A DNA stretch of 64,000 nt. Origin: Podocnemis expansa. Its lineage: Eukaryota > Chordata > Testudines > Podocnemididae. The notes beneath the pieces were generated by a model, which did no database searches, was not told the DNA's origin, and saw only the letters and a program-made list of their open reading frames with translations. Shown here in pieces: positions 38,800 to 50,150 of the stretch. Position numbers and translations under genes: made by a program. Positions within the stretch are counted from its first letter, which is position 1. Each line of letters starts with the position of its first letter. Where the stretch lies: NCBI GenBank assembly GCA_007922195.1, contig ML681994.1:52796298-52860297 (forward strand), written 5' to 3'.

Positions 38800-39059
38800 T
38801 GTCTGCACAAGTGGAGGTGATTCAATACCTGGTGCCAAAACAGACAAATCAGGGTGTTTTCTACTCCTGTACCACTGGTACTTGACTGTTCATTGGAATT
38901 TAAAAAATTGTGCCTCTCCAGGAGCTCAGTAAGAGTGTACCTTACAACTATCACAGCTATCTACCATGAGGTGGATGAGTTCTTGCTTTTCACTCACCCA
39001 ATTACCAAGCATTTTTTGCAGCCTTTGTAACATTTACCCTGAAACACAAACCCCTACTC

Positions 39060-39247
39060 CAGGGGTCTCAAACATGTGGCCCATGGGCCACATGCAGCCC
39101 CTAAAGCTATTTCCTGTGGCTCACAATGACATGATCTTTACTGATATCTGCAATATCATTGTATGGAAAGGTTTCAGTGGTGCGACCCTCGGGCTACTTT
39201 ACTAATCCTCATGCGGCCCTCATGGTGATTTGAGTTTGAGACCCCTG
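39060..39247. mobile_element. hAT-like MITE inside DIRS remnant B
   Basis: Perfect 14-bp ends CAGGGGTCTCAAAC and GTTTGAGACCCCTG. The flanks share CTCC but a clean 8-mer is not resolved. Same family as 30229-30536. Confidence 0.75.
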
Positions 39248-40033
39248 CACTCCATTGTGGGATCTCAGTCTGGTGTTATGAGGCCTGACCAGACCACCAT
39301 CTCAAGCGCTAGCATCATGTTCCCTACTCTACCTATTGATGAAGGTGGCCTTCCACATCGCCATCAATTCTGCCAGACAGGTGGAAGTACTGGGCCCTTA
39401 TGGCACACCCCCCATATACAACATTCTTCAAAAATTAGCTTAAAACTGTATCCCAAGGTCTTACCTATGGTTGCCTCCTCATTTCATCTGAATCAAACTA
39501 GCTACCTCCTATTATTCTTCCTAAAACACCATGAGAATTAATGAGAAGCAGCACTCCATACCTTGGACAACTGAAGGGTGCTAGCCTTTTATTTTGAGAC
39601 AACAAAGACTTTCAGAAGATCACTGAAATTATTCTTTTCTATCCCATCATGATCAAATGGAAATGCCATATCTAAACAGAGGTTGTACAAATGAATCTCT
39701 GGATGCATTGGCTTTTGTTATCACCAACAACAGCCACAACTCTGCTGGGGACTTGCACACACTCTACCAAATTGCTTCAATAGCTTTCTTTACCAATGTC
39801 CCTAATGGGTACATCAGCAAAGCAGCTGGGCGTTGGGCATATATTCACACAGCATCACACTATAAAGCAGCATTCATCATCAGATGCTCTGTTCAGACTT
39901 GCGGTTTTATCATCCTGGATGACTGCAATTCTGAAACTCCTTCCTTCCATTGAGGGGCAGTGCTCTACAGTCTTCTAAAGTGGAGCACCCACAAGCATAC
40001 TCATTGAAGAAGAAGCAGTAGTTACACACCTTA

Positions 40034-40185
40034 GGTATGTCTACACTGGAGCCTTATCAACTTAACCTTCTTAAGTCAACCTAAGGAAGTCCAGGAGCAC
40101 ACTGGACTTGTATCAAGTCGACGTAAGCACTTGCTTAACTTGACTTAGTAACACCTGCCCTTAAGGTCGACTTAAGAGTTAAGGA
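40034..40185 (+). mobile_element. AAGTCGACTT-family MITE, 3'-truncated
   Basis: Starts GGTATGTCTACACTGGAG and contains TCAACTTAACC, AAGTCAACC, AAGTCGACG and GGTCGACTTAAG. It matches the left half of the intact copy at 63101-63525 and has no right end here. Confidence 0.6.
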
Positions 40186-40189
40186 TTTT

Positions 40190-40759
40190 TTGGGATTTTT
40201 GGGTGTATTAAATAATAATACACTATGTATCATAAACCTTATTTGGGTCCCATACCTTGGTGGTAGTGGAGATGGATCTAAAATGTTGAGTTCAGCATTT
40301 ACTAGAGATCCGATCTTCCCCACCATGTGGGTGGTGGTGGTCAGATCCTGGATTTTAGTTTGCCTCATTATAGAAATAGGGACTAGTCACAGAGGTCACA
40401 TTTGTATTGATGGTCAGCATCGATGGAGGACACCATGGCATTTGTTCATGATCATCTCTGGATGTAGTGTACATATAGAAACCCCAACTGCAGATAGAGA
40501 TGATCTTGGAATAGTTTTGTGGGGCTGGAAGCGTGTGTTCAGGTGTATGTCCCATACCATATTACACAGTGTCAGGACAAATGTTGGGGTTTTGTTATTG
40601 TTGTTGGTGGTTTGTCAGGAGGAAGCAGTGCCAAAACCAAACTTCATTCACTTTGATGGGATGGGAATACATGATTTAGCACAGAGGAGGACAAAGGCCA
40701 ACTATATGCTGATGTGGAGCCTTCAGTGTAAATGGGAAAAACACCCTTTGTTACCGTAA
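40190..40759 (+). other. Unrecognised 189-codon open frame
   Basis: An ATG-to-stop frame of 189 codons, MGFLGVLNNNTLCIINLIWV to KWEKHPLLP, between a truncated MITE and a CR1. It has a hydrophobic start, a valine-rich run (WVVVV) and a leucine/valine run near residue 143, but no domain I recognise. It may be chance, or old transposon coding. I do not claim a gene. Confidence 0.2.
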
Positions 40760-40937
40760 CTGCTGAAAATTAAAGCAGTTGTGCTCCAACTAGGCATAAC
40801 CCAGCCACTCCTATAATAAACCTCGAAGTTATGACTAAATTATTAAAGTCTTCAAATCGTGGTTTAAGGTACAGAGAATCTACCAGCAAGTGAGTTGTGT
40901 TGAAGCCATGTAAGTTTTCCTCTGCACAGCAACCCTT

Positions 40938-43371
40938 AAAAGGCTATTCCAGACTTCACTCCTTTGATGGGTACAAACCTGCATCCAATTTCAAGTCTAA
41001 ATCTCCAGATGCCCAATTTATATCTATTTGTTCTTGTGTCCACATTGGCACTGAACTTAAATAATTCCTCTACTTCCCCAGTTAGTCTAAACATGTCAAG
41101 CTCTTTGGCTATGTCCACACACAAAGTTTTATTTTGAAATGTCATTTAGAAATGACTTATTTCAAAATAAAACCCTTACAACGAAATGACTTACTTTGAA
41201 TTAAAAAAAATAATTCAAAATAAGTAAAGCCTCTCCAATCGAAATAGCATGCCCTGTGTATGGCCATGCTATTTCGATTCCCTGAGAGGGGCACCCTGGG
41301 AGGTGTGCCAACATGGCCCCAATCCTCTGCCTGGCTCTGCCCTGGAGAGCCAGGCAGGGGTAAATAGACCCCAGGGGAGGGATCTCCCTGCCCTGCATCA
41401 ATCCTGCTGGGGGCAGTGGGGCAGGGGCCCTGGGCCACCCCAGCAGCCGTGGGGAGCTGGGTCCCACCGGCTCCCCAGCACCCCAGGGCTGAGTGGCTGC
41501 AGCTGTGGGGAGTGGCTTGGGACCCTGCTCCCCAGCACCCTGGGGCTCAGCTGCTGGGAGCTGCTGGGCCCCCAACTGCCCCGCCACCTGGGGGGGGAGC
41601 AGTCGGGGAAGCCCAGCTCCCGGCTCTGCCCCTTGCCGGCTGTGGGGGCTGCAGCCCCTGGCAGGGTGGCCGCAGCTGTGTCGGTTCACCCCATGCGCAG
41701 CTCTGGGGGCTGCAGCAGCTGCCGCCACCCCGCCCCTGCATCTCTCCTCAGTACCCTGTATAGGGTGCTGAGGGCTCCCTGGCCAGGGTTCTGAGGAGGG
41801 GTGTCCCTTCCTCCCATGGTGCATAATGTCCAACATGTTATTTTGAAATGATCGTTATTTCAAAATAACGTGTGCGAACGGCGTTATTTCGAAACCACTG
41901 ATTTGAAATAACAGCCTTTTTGAAACCAAACAAGGTTTAAGCTGTTTCGAAAGGGCGCTTCTTATTTCGAAACAACGGAACCCATCGTTTCGAAATAAGA
42001 AAATGTCGTGTGGACCTAATTTTTTAAAATTTTGAAATAACCAGTGTTATTTTGAAATAAAAATGACACATGGACATACCCTTTGAGTCTTCTCTGATAA
42101 GGGCTGTTTTCCAGTCCATGAATCATCCTAGTAGCCTTTTGCTGCACTTCTTCCAGTTTTAATTCATCTTTCTTATACATGGGGAGCCAGAACTGCATAA
42201 CAGTATAACAGTACTAACAGCTCCCTATGTCTACTGGAAGTACCTTGTTGATTGCATCCTGGGACTACATTAGCCATTTTCATCGCCAGGTCACATTTGG
42301 CAGCTCATAGTCATCTTGTTATCTACCAGAACACCCAGTCCTTCTCCTCCTCTGTCACTTCCAACTGATGCATCCCAATGTATAGGAAAAGTAATTGTTA
42401 TTAGTCCCTAAATGCATGACTTTGCACTTTCAACCATTATATTTCATTATATTCCTACTACTACAGTTTACAAGTCATCCTGATCTTCCAGTATGCTATC
42501 CCAATCCTTCTTTACCTCCCAACTTTATGTTATCTGCAAACTTTGTTAGCATATATCCACTTTTAGTGTTAAGGTCAGTAATAAAAAGGTTAAATAAGAT
42601 TGGTTCTAAGACTGATCCCTGAGAAATTCTACTAGTAACCTCCTTCCAGCTTGACAGTTCACCCTTCAGTATGATTCGTGGTAGTCTCCCCTTTAATCAG
42701 TTCCTTATCCACCCTTGAATTCTCATATTTATCTCCATCTTTTCCGATTAGGTAATAATTCCCTGTATGGAACCATATCAAATGCCTTATTGAAATCTAG
42801 GTTAATTAAATTCACTGTCTTTCCTTTGTCTAAAAAGTCTGTTATCTTCTCCAAAAAGGAGACCAGGTTGGTATGGCATGATCTACCTCTTGTAAAGTCA
42901 CATTGTATTTTATCCCAATTACTGTTAACCTTGATATCCCTAACTACTTTCTCTTTCAGTTTTTTCCCCAAGACCTTGCATACCACTAAAGCCAAAATAG
43001 CAGGGCTATAGTTGCCTGGATTGTTTCCACCCACACCTTCTTAAAGATAGAAACTAAGTCAGCAATTCTTCAATCATACAGTATAACCTCTGAGCTTACA
43101 GATTCATTAAAAATCCTTGCTAACAGGCTTGCAATTTCATGTGCCTAATCCTTTAATATTCTTGGATAAAGATTATCTGTGGCTCCTGATTTAATCCTAT
43201 CAAGTAGTTTGAGTTTGGCTTCTACCTCAAATATGATCATTTCTATCTCCATAGCATCATTCCCATTAGTCACCCTACCACTATCCCCTAGCTCATCATT
43301 AAGCTCATTGAAAATGAAAGCAAAGCATTTGTTTAGATATTCGGCCATGCCTAGATTATCCTTAATCTCCA
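40938..43371 (-). mobile_element. CR1 LINE, reverse transcriptase to 3' part, interrupted by a MITE
   Basis: On the minus strand, 43145-43372 carries the endonuclease to RT linker (YLNKCFAFIFNELN; LDRIKSGATDNLYPRILKD). Positions 42729-43034 carry RT motif A (NLINLDFNKAFDMVPYREL). Further on are motifs equivalent to PQGSVLGP (about 42600) and the C-terminal GLEN(S)-type tail (42090-42180). Sequence then continues at 40938-41106 after a MITE insertion at 41107-42081. Stops break the frame, so it is a dead copy. It is truncated at both ends. Confidence 0.85.
41107..42081. mobile_element. Harbinger-like MITE (975 bp), TTTCGAAA family with GC-rich interior
   Basis: Ends GGCTATGTCCACAC and TGGACATACCC. 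Flanked by TTT at 41104-41106 and 42082-42084. Removing the element and one TTT restores continuous CR1 sequence (GACTCAAAGAGCTTGAC on minus), which fixes both borders. Outer parts are packed with TTATTTCGAAATAA-type palindromes. The interior 41280-41830 is GC-rich and gives spurious open frames up to 211 codons. Confidence 0.85.
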
Positions 43372-43641
43372 CTTAAGCACTTCCTTAAGTCAACTTAATA
43401 ACAGCATCTGTTAGGGTCGACTTAAGACAACGTAGATGGAAAAAGCCTTTCAATCAGTCTAATTGGCCTCCAGACCCCCTCCCTGCGCCACTCCTCTGTT
43501 GACCTAGCACCTGCCAGTGTGGATGCAGGCAGTCGACAGGCGTTTTCCATGTGGACCCTCTAAATCAATTTAATAAGTTTGACTTTTTAAAAAGCAACCT
43601 TGTTAAGTTGACTTAACAGAGCCTCCAGTACAGACATACCC
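43372..43641 (+). mobile_element. AAGTCGACTT-family MITE, 5'-truncated
   Basis: Contains CCTTAAGTCAACTTAATAAC, GGGTCGACTTAAGAC, and GTTGACTTAACAGAGCCTCC, and ends AGTACAGACATACCC. Its beginning is missing at the CR1 junction. Confidence 0.6.
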
Positions 43642-44890
43642 TGGGTAGGGAAGATGGGGTGTATCTGTCCAAAATTGCCCTATGCTGTTCACGTCCCCTG
43701 TAGCTGTGGTATTAGCCACTTTCAGAGACAGGATATTTTACCTAGACGCACCATTGGTCTGACCCAGTTTGGCAGTTTTTATATTCTGATACACCCAGGA
43801 TCCTAAAATTGGGTTATAAGCTATTAAGGAATTAAATAACAGCTCCATATGCAGTTAATCAAAATCTGGAATGAGACCAAGTAGAAGAGGTGATAGATTG
43901 TCTCTTTTTCTTTCTTATCAAGTCCCTTCTCTTTAGTTTCCCAACATTAGGAAGATCAAAAAGAAGAAAGAGTGGCTATCAAAATACAAAAACACACTGA
44001 GATAGTAATGTCCAATTTCTCTTTAACTGTATTCTTATCAAGTCTCACCAGTATGACTCCATCTTCCTTTCATTTACTCTTGTCCAAGTCAGACACTGAT
44101 AATCAAAATAATTCATTATGCATGTGCAGTCAGTATGAATGTTGAGGGAGGGGGGAATTCTGCTGCTCCTCATCTGTGGAGCCTCAGTGCCACAGACTGA
44201 TGTGGAACGTCTCCTTACAGGCTTATCTATACCAAATAGGGTAACTATAGAGTACTAATTAACTAACATAGTATTAAACATTCAAGGCCAGATTCTCATT
44301 TACAGCATAGTTCCTTTTACACCATTCTTTCAGTAGAAAGGAGCCTAAAGTGGGAGTTAGTAAGATTTATGCTCACGAAGACTTTTTACATTGCCAGACT
44401 CATGTAAAGGATAATCTGGTCTTTGATATAGACAGATCTTTTGTGCTTAACATTATATCAGATGGTCAATCTGAGGGTGGACTCTAGGGTTTTCAACCAG
44501 CCAACACGTTATTAAACATGACACTGCTTGTCAACACAGAGTTTAACATTGTATTTGCAGAACTGCCAAAAGTAAGCCTTCAAAACTCATGAGTCAGACC
44601 TGAAAAATCACAAGATTTTAAAAAATATTAATTTATCTTTGGTTCTATTTGTCTTTTGATTTTAAGCCTGTAGGAAGCATTCATGTCATGTTTTCTAGCT
44701 TTCTGCTACAATCTTGAGGACTAGAAACAGTTTATTTTAAAATTAAAGCTGAGATTAGGACATATTCACTCCCAGGAGCTGAGGAAGAATTTGTGAGATT
44801 TGGCAACATCATATGTGTTTTAACACAATATATTTTTCCAGTGAATAAAGACTATAAAGGGACTGTGGTATTGCAGGTTGCAGAGACCTA
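43642..44890. other. Non-coding, no supported feature
   Basis: AT-rich, no long frame or transposon end seen. Confidence 0.6.
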
Positions 44891-45895
44891 GGGCTGGTCT
44901 ACCTAAGGAGACTTAGGTCAACCTTCTACAGCCAGTGTCTCGCTGGCGGGGCTGTAACTTCTAAGTGCCCATGCAATTTGACCTTGTAACTTTACCCCTG
45001 CAAGCGATGTAGGGCTTAGGTCTAATTCAGGAGTGCAAATGAAGTTCGGTGTAGCTAGATTGGTGGAGAGCTGTCTTGTCAATTCCTCTGCTTTAACAGA
45101 ACAGGGAACTTGAAAAGTAAGCAGAGGGAGAGCAAATATATAGCTTGCTGGGGTCCCTGGCTGCAGCCCCAATGGAGCTTTCCAGGGACCTCAGTGATAG
45201 TGAGGCTGCAGTCACGCTGGGGCTCAGTTTTTGTCCCAGGAGACAGCTCCCTGGGCCTTGTCTCAGCCCTGGGTAGCAGTGCAGGACAGTCACCTGGAGC
45301 TCACCTGCTTCCCAGTGGCAGTGGGAGACAGATGCCCAGGACCCAAATGAGGCGGTAGTGCAGGGAAACTGCCAGGGCTCTGCTGGGTCCCACGAAGCAA
45401 TGTAGGACAGCAATCTGGGGCTCAGCTGGGTCCCAGGAAACAGCATGGCTGTCGGTGGCTGGGACTCACCGGTGCCAGGTGGCAGAGCAGGACAGTTGCA
45501 GGGGGTCTCCCAGGTCCCTGGAGTTGGTGAGGGGGGCCACCACTGGCTCTTGCTGGTTCAAGCCACAAGGGGGAGAGGGGACAGCTGCCTGGAGCTTGCC
45601 CAGTTCCCCTGTGTCAGCTGCCAGGGCCTTGGGCAAGTCCCGGAATGAGTAGAACTGCACTGCCAGCCAGGATCAAGCGAACCCCAGCAGGAGGGCAGCA
45701 GGGAGCCAGGGAACTGAGAGATTACTCTCTCGGCCCTCCCCCACTGAGCCTTAGGTCAGTGTAAGGGGTCCTGGTATGGACGCACTCCACTGACCCAAGG
45801 ATGGCAGTGTGGACGTCAGCCACTGCTATAGTTACAGTGGTGGCTGAGTGTCAACATAAGATACATTGACAGTTTTGTTCATTGTAGACATAGCC
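44891..45895. mobile_element. MITE with GTCTAC-type ends and GC-rich interior
   Basis: Starts GGGCTGGTCTACC and ends GTAGACATAGCC. A CTA on each side (44888-44890; 45896-45898) is a possible 3-bp duplication. Subterminal AGGTCAACC and AGGTCAGTG words appear near both ends. The interior 45130-45720 is GC-rich with spurious overlapping frames on both strands. Confidence 0.65.
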
Positions 45896-45898
45896 CTA

Positions 45899-47160
45899 CT
45901 CTTCTAGCAATTTCCCTAGTGGCTTCTTTCCTCCCCCAACTATGCTATGCTGGGGTGTGCAGAGACAACCATCTTGTTCCTCCTTCCCATATATCTGCAA
46001 CCACATAGCCTTGTGGCACACCTTGTCTTGCATATATCTTTTGCATAGCTGTGCTGTCAAAGAAATGTGTGAGTCACAGCAAACTGGAAATCTCAATACA
46101 CTGTATGAGTTTCAGACTTTGAACATGGACATTCAGTAATCAGATAGTCTCTCTGCAAAACCAAGCCTGTTCTATCATGCAGGTTTAACTATACTGGGAA
46201 AAGTTCATACTATATTTCACCCTTTTCACCTTGCCATTTTACTTAAATTGGAGTCCAGGGAGCCTGCATTTGAAATAGCATCTTAATCAGTTTCTTGGCT
46301 GAAACAGCAGTGATTGGTTTTTTGTTTAAGTATTATTATTACAACTAATAATAATCAAATAGTATCTTACATTTGTTATAGAGGGACCCTGACCAAAATC
46401 CCAAATTTGACATCCATGGAATAGTGTAGGTGATTGAAATCTGAACACAGATCTGAATGTTGTTAATTACTCCATCTCTATAACCAAAATTTTGGCTCAA
46501 AACTCCCATGCACTTTGCAGCATTTGCAATTCAGATCTGGATTTGAAACCTATTTTTAAGCTATCTCCTATCTTTTTTGATGAACCTCAAAGTGCATTTA
46601 AGGCTGACTACACATAAATATCACTTCATCTCTGCTGATGTGCAGAACACTTGTGGAAAATATACGGCAGCTCTTTAGTTGAATATGGCAACATTACACA
46701 ATTGTTAGAGGCAGGAAATGAAGAAGATTGTATCCAACTGAAACTCCAGAGCAGAGTAAGTACAATTAACTTACTCAGAGTGGAAATAGATGACAGCAGA
46801 AGGGGTGACACACACCTCTTGTACAATGCCATGAGATGTTTAATCAAGTCTGGTCTTCACAATTTCAGGTTTATCGTTCAGTTGAGAAATGCAGCTGTTA
46901 AAATAAGAACGATATCAGAATGCTATCTCTATTTGTATTTAGTTTATGCCCTGTATTAGTATGCTAGCCTCACCCATTCACTGCACCCAAATGAGTGATT
47001 GGTAACTCCATACAGTAACCTGTCAGGCATTTCATTATTTGCAATTTGTATTTTCAACACCCTAACTAGGAATGGTTTCCAGTAGGTTAGTGGCAAAGCA
47101 TTTTTTTTATATGCATACAAAGGGGCCTAAATGTTGAATAAGTGTCTCTGCATGTAGCAG
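45899..47160. other. Non-coding, no supported feature
   Basis: Short frames only (a sense/antisense pair at 46626-46959 looks like chance). No repeats recognised with confidence. Confidence 0.5.
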
Positions 47161-47273
47161 GTGGCTTGGATCAAGAGCAGGAGGTCAGATTGGGCTCCGC
47201 CACTTGCCAGCAGCAGCTGGGGCTGGATCAGGCCCCCAGAGCCTGCCTGGGACCCGGGGACCGAGCCTGGCCT

Positions 47274-47395
47274 GGGGTATGTCTACTAGTGTAGACATAC
47301 CCCTAAATTGACTTTAGGTCAACCTTGAGTTGACTTTGTTAAGTCTGCCTTGTTAAGGAGACAACTGAGCCCCCCAGTATAGATATTGTCCAGGA
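47274..47395. mobile_element. MITE fragment with two ends joined head to head
   Basis: GGGGTATGTCTACTAG followed at once by TGTAGACATACCCC (47274-47303) forms a near-perfect palindrome of two MITE ends. It is followed by AAATTGACTTTAGGTCAACC and GAGTTGACTTTGTTAAGTC, the AAGTCGACTT-family words. No distant right end is seen. Confidence 0.5.
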
Positions 47396-48489
47396 TTATG
47401 GGAGCAGTTTGGCATGCACAATTAATACAGGCATAAAACTGCCAACAAAATTACTTTTGCAGATAGTTGCACTCATTTCTAAATTGTTACCGTTTGGTTA
47501 CACCTGCAAATCAGTTCGTTACATATCTAAATGCAACTGCAAGGGCAACTGCAAATAAATGTGCAATGATCCAGGACACTGCTTATGTGACTGAAAAGAA
47601 GAAAGGTAGAGTCACCACCTTCTGCAGACAACTGTCACTAAAAGCTTCTCAGTAATGGAAAGCACTCGCATACTTTTAAACCTAAAAAGTACTTTTTTAT
47701 TTTAGGTACCTTGGCATTTAGATATGAAACATTTCTGTTATGTCAAGTTCATGTAATATATAAAGATTAAGTTATAATTAGTATATAACCCATATTGGGG
47801 AATGTGTTTAACTTTGCCCAATTCCTCTTTTACAAGTCTCAGAGCAGCTAGAGCAGTCAGGTCATAAGGAAGTTCACATTTGTTTTTTCAGAGACCAGAA
47901 AAAAGAGAAAATCCTGGTGGTGTTTGCTCCTAGGTAAATGGCCAACAAGATAAATGCCACTAGTCTTAGGGAGAACTGGAATCCTCTGTGAGTTGCCAGT
48001 AATAAATGGTAATTAGCTCTTTTCTGATGAAAGAAGTAAAATCCCAGAGGTTCTGGTAAAATGTTTCAGCAACTGCAGCCTCCAGGTAAAAAATTGTGCC
48101 TGCAATACTAAAATATAAATAGGCTGAGATCTGAATGTAATCCAAGCCTTAAGATTTTTAAAACCATCTAACCTTACTGCAGTGGACTGGTCTTGTGCCC
48201 TGCATGACTGGAAATATAACACAGGGGGAAACTGGTTCTATTTGTGGCACAGATTGGAGCAGCCTCAGGCTTGATCTTCATAGAGCTGAATGAGTGACTG
48301 CTTTTGGGGGGTTTGGGGGAAGTTTGCTGACAGTTCAGAAAAATTGTTAGAGGTCAAAGAAAACATCATATTCAACATGAAACAAATTGGTTTCCTTCAC
48401 TTCTGGGCTATTTTAACCTTCCAGGAAAAGCAAAGAGCTAAGTTCTGAATCAATGAAGGAGAAAAAGGTGCCACCATTTCTCTTAACCT
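47396..48489. other. Non-coding, no supported feature
   Basis: AT-rich, short chance frames. No recognised repeat. Confidence 0.55.
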
Positions 48490-48800
48490 AATAGCCCAGT
48501 GGTTGGGGAACTCACCCGAGATATGGGAGACCCGGGTGCTTAAGTTAATGCTCTAGGGTAGAGATTATGGTCCTCTGGCTCTTCCTTCTTAGAAGCATGT
48601 TCTAGCAACTGGGCTATTGGCTGTCATAGGCTAGGTCTTTCTCATTCTCTTGCTGATGCTGTTTGACTTTGTAAAAAAAAAAAAAAAAGACGCCACTGGA
48701 ATGATCACTGGGCTAGAGAGTGAGAGCAAGCACGACTCCATAGTCTGATGATTAGGGAGCTCTTTCAGGAGTGGGAGAGCCAGATTCAATCCTTATTCCA
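48490..48800. repeat. tRNA-derived SINE-like repeat, two units
   Basis: CCCAGTGGTTGGGGAACTCACC with GGAGACCCGGGTGCTTAAG resembles a tRNA A box and a decayed B box. A second similar unit (GATTAGGGAGCTCTTTCAGG, GAGCCAGATTCAATCC) lies about 250 bases on. A run of 16 A at about 48673 is compatible with a SINE tail. The class is uncertain. Confidence 0.4.
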
Positions 48801-50036
48801 GGGAGTAAGCTGTTTATGTCAAACAAATTGCCCAGCTTTAGCTGTAAACTGTTCCCAACTGCAACAGCCCCAAAGGGGCCATTCTGGATCTCTGGAGTTA
48901 GGTAACCAGTCAGATAAGCTTTGTGGCTGCTTTGTGCTCCAGAGTGGTGCAAAGTGAACAAGAAATTGGGGTGCAGCAAGGATTTGGCCTTTTGGTCCCC
49001 ATCTGTAACAAGTGAAATGTTTGCATACTAACTTTCTAGAGAGGGGCATTATGTACATGTTTATCCTTGGTTTCTGTGTCAAAATGCCTCTGTTTATCAC
49101 ACTTTTCCTCAGAGGTTTCTCTTCTTTTTGAATGCCAGGTCCAAACATTTCAAGTTAAAATATGATAAAACTTGTTAATGAGTATGTACTATATGAGACA
49201 ATTTATGACTGTGTAATCTCTGTTAAGATATGACAATTTTCTTCAGAGGTATTGTGATAGTAAAGCTACAGTATATGGAGCTCCTTGCTTTGATTTTAGA
49301 CTTCTCTTCAAAGCAGATGTCAACTGTTGTTCTTTCATTGCCCTTTATAGACTCTGTCATATAATTTTACATGGCACTTGAACTGTTCTCATAATTCATT
49401 TGTGGCATTTTCCCTGGAAGACATATGTATTTATTTACTTATTTATTTATCTGGAGCTTTAGATCTCAAACATACCACTCTGCTGTTTCACCAAGTCCCT
49501 GAGAAATATGAATTTCATAAGCACAATCCTTTCAGGAACATTTTCTGATTCAGTTTGGTTGTTGTGAAATAAATTAGTCAGAAAACCAAGCCCTTAGAAT
49601 TCAGACAAAGTATGCAAGAACTTTTAAACTTGAATACCTATCAATCAGGTCTAACACCAGTTATCAGAATTAAAAGCAGTTGTGTCTTTTTAAATTAGTT
49701 TAATAAAATTTATGGGCTGTATTCAGTCAAGGTAACAGAAAGGATGTGTCACTTTTGTAAAGAGCAACAAGAAGTTCAGTGCCCAACACATTTTATTTGT
49801 CCAACAAAATCCATTAACCAGGTTATGTATTCATGTGTACCATCCTCACACACCTAATTTGTTAACTATAAATTATATTTGTGACCTTTGAGCCATATAT
49901 ATAAGAGCCTGGCCTACACAGGGCCATGGTGTCAACAGCAGAAATCAAATCTTGAACTTCTTTAGCTAAATGCATGAGCCAAAAGATGAATATACCTTAG
50001 CCAAGGCTGTCGCAGGCTTACCAATCTTTAGTTCAC

Positions 50037-50150
50037 TGGTTCCTAACCTTTTGGCTCAAAGGTCATAAATATAATTTTTACAACCCTGAAGAGCCACCAG
50101 TCTTCCCCAGCAGCCCCCCTTTCCCTCCCCACTGCTGCCAGAGAGAAGGA
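50037..50150. mobile_element. Possible hAT-type left end
   Basis: CACTGGTTCCTAACCTTTTGG resembles hAT-type ends (CAGTGGTTCTCAACC). A matching right end was not found, so this is tentative. Confidence 0.3.

Larger units (their letters stand above)
36740..40030 (+). mobile_element. DIRS-type retroelement remnant B, interrupted by three insertions
   Basis: Domains in order: RT start near 36750-36830 (degenerate 'ERNWRTVAHS...LKETELF', equivalent to a KKTGGLRPILDLRELN-type motif); RNase H to linker at 37042-37317 (YLTGYQNTTADTVSRKI, then LGSPTIDLF); linker to 37610; recombinase from about 38800 (VHL, a degenerate HEVDEF, FTHPITKHFLQ), on through 39340-39600 (ASSFHLNQ, HTLD, LAFY) to 39660-39950 (IAFFTNVPNGYISKAAGRW, where HxxR is lost). 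Insertions: MITE 37611-38094, CR1 38095-38799 and hAT MITE 39060-39247. Ends near GAAGAAGAAGCAGTAGTTAC. Coding is destroyed by stops and shifts. Confidence 0.75.

Noticed and set aside
41201..41836. 211-codon minus frame and several + frames of 92-181 codons
   Set aside because: All lie in the GC-rich interior of a MITE with proven borders. Frames are open on both strands at once because stops are scarce.
42729..43372. Minus-strand frames of 75-101 codons as host genes
   Set aside because: They carry CR1 reverse-transcriptase motifs (NLDFNKAFD-type) and are parts of one dead CR1.
48490..48800. Functional tRNA gene
   Set aside because: A and B box resemblance only, with no intact cloverleaf. 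Better explained as a tRNA-derived SINE.
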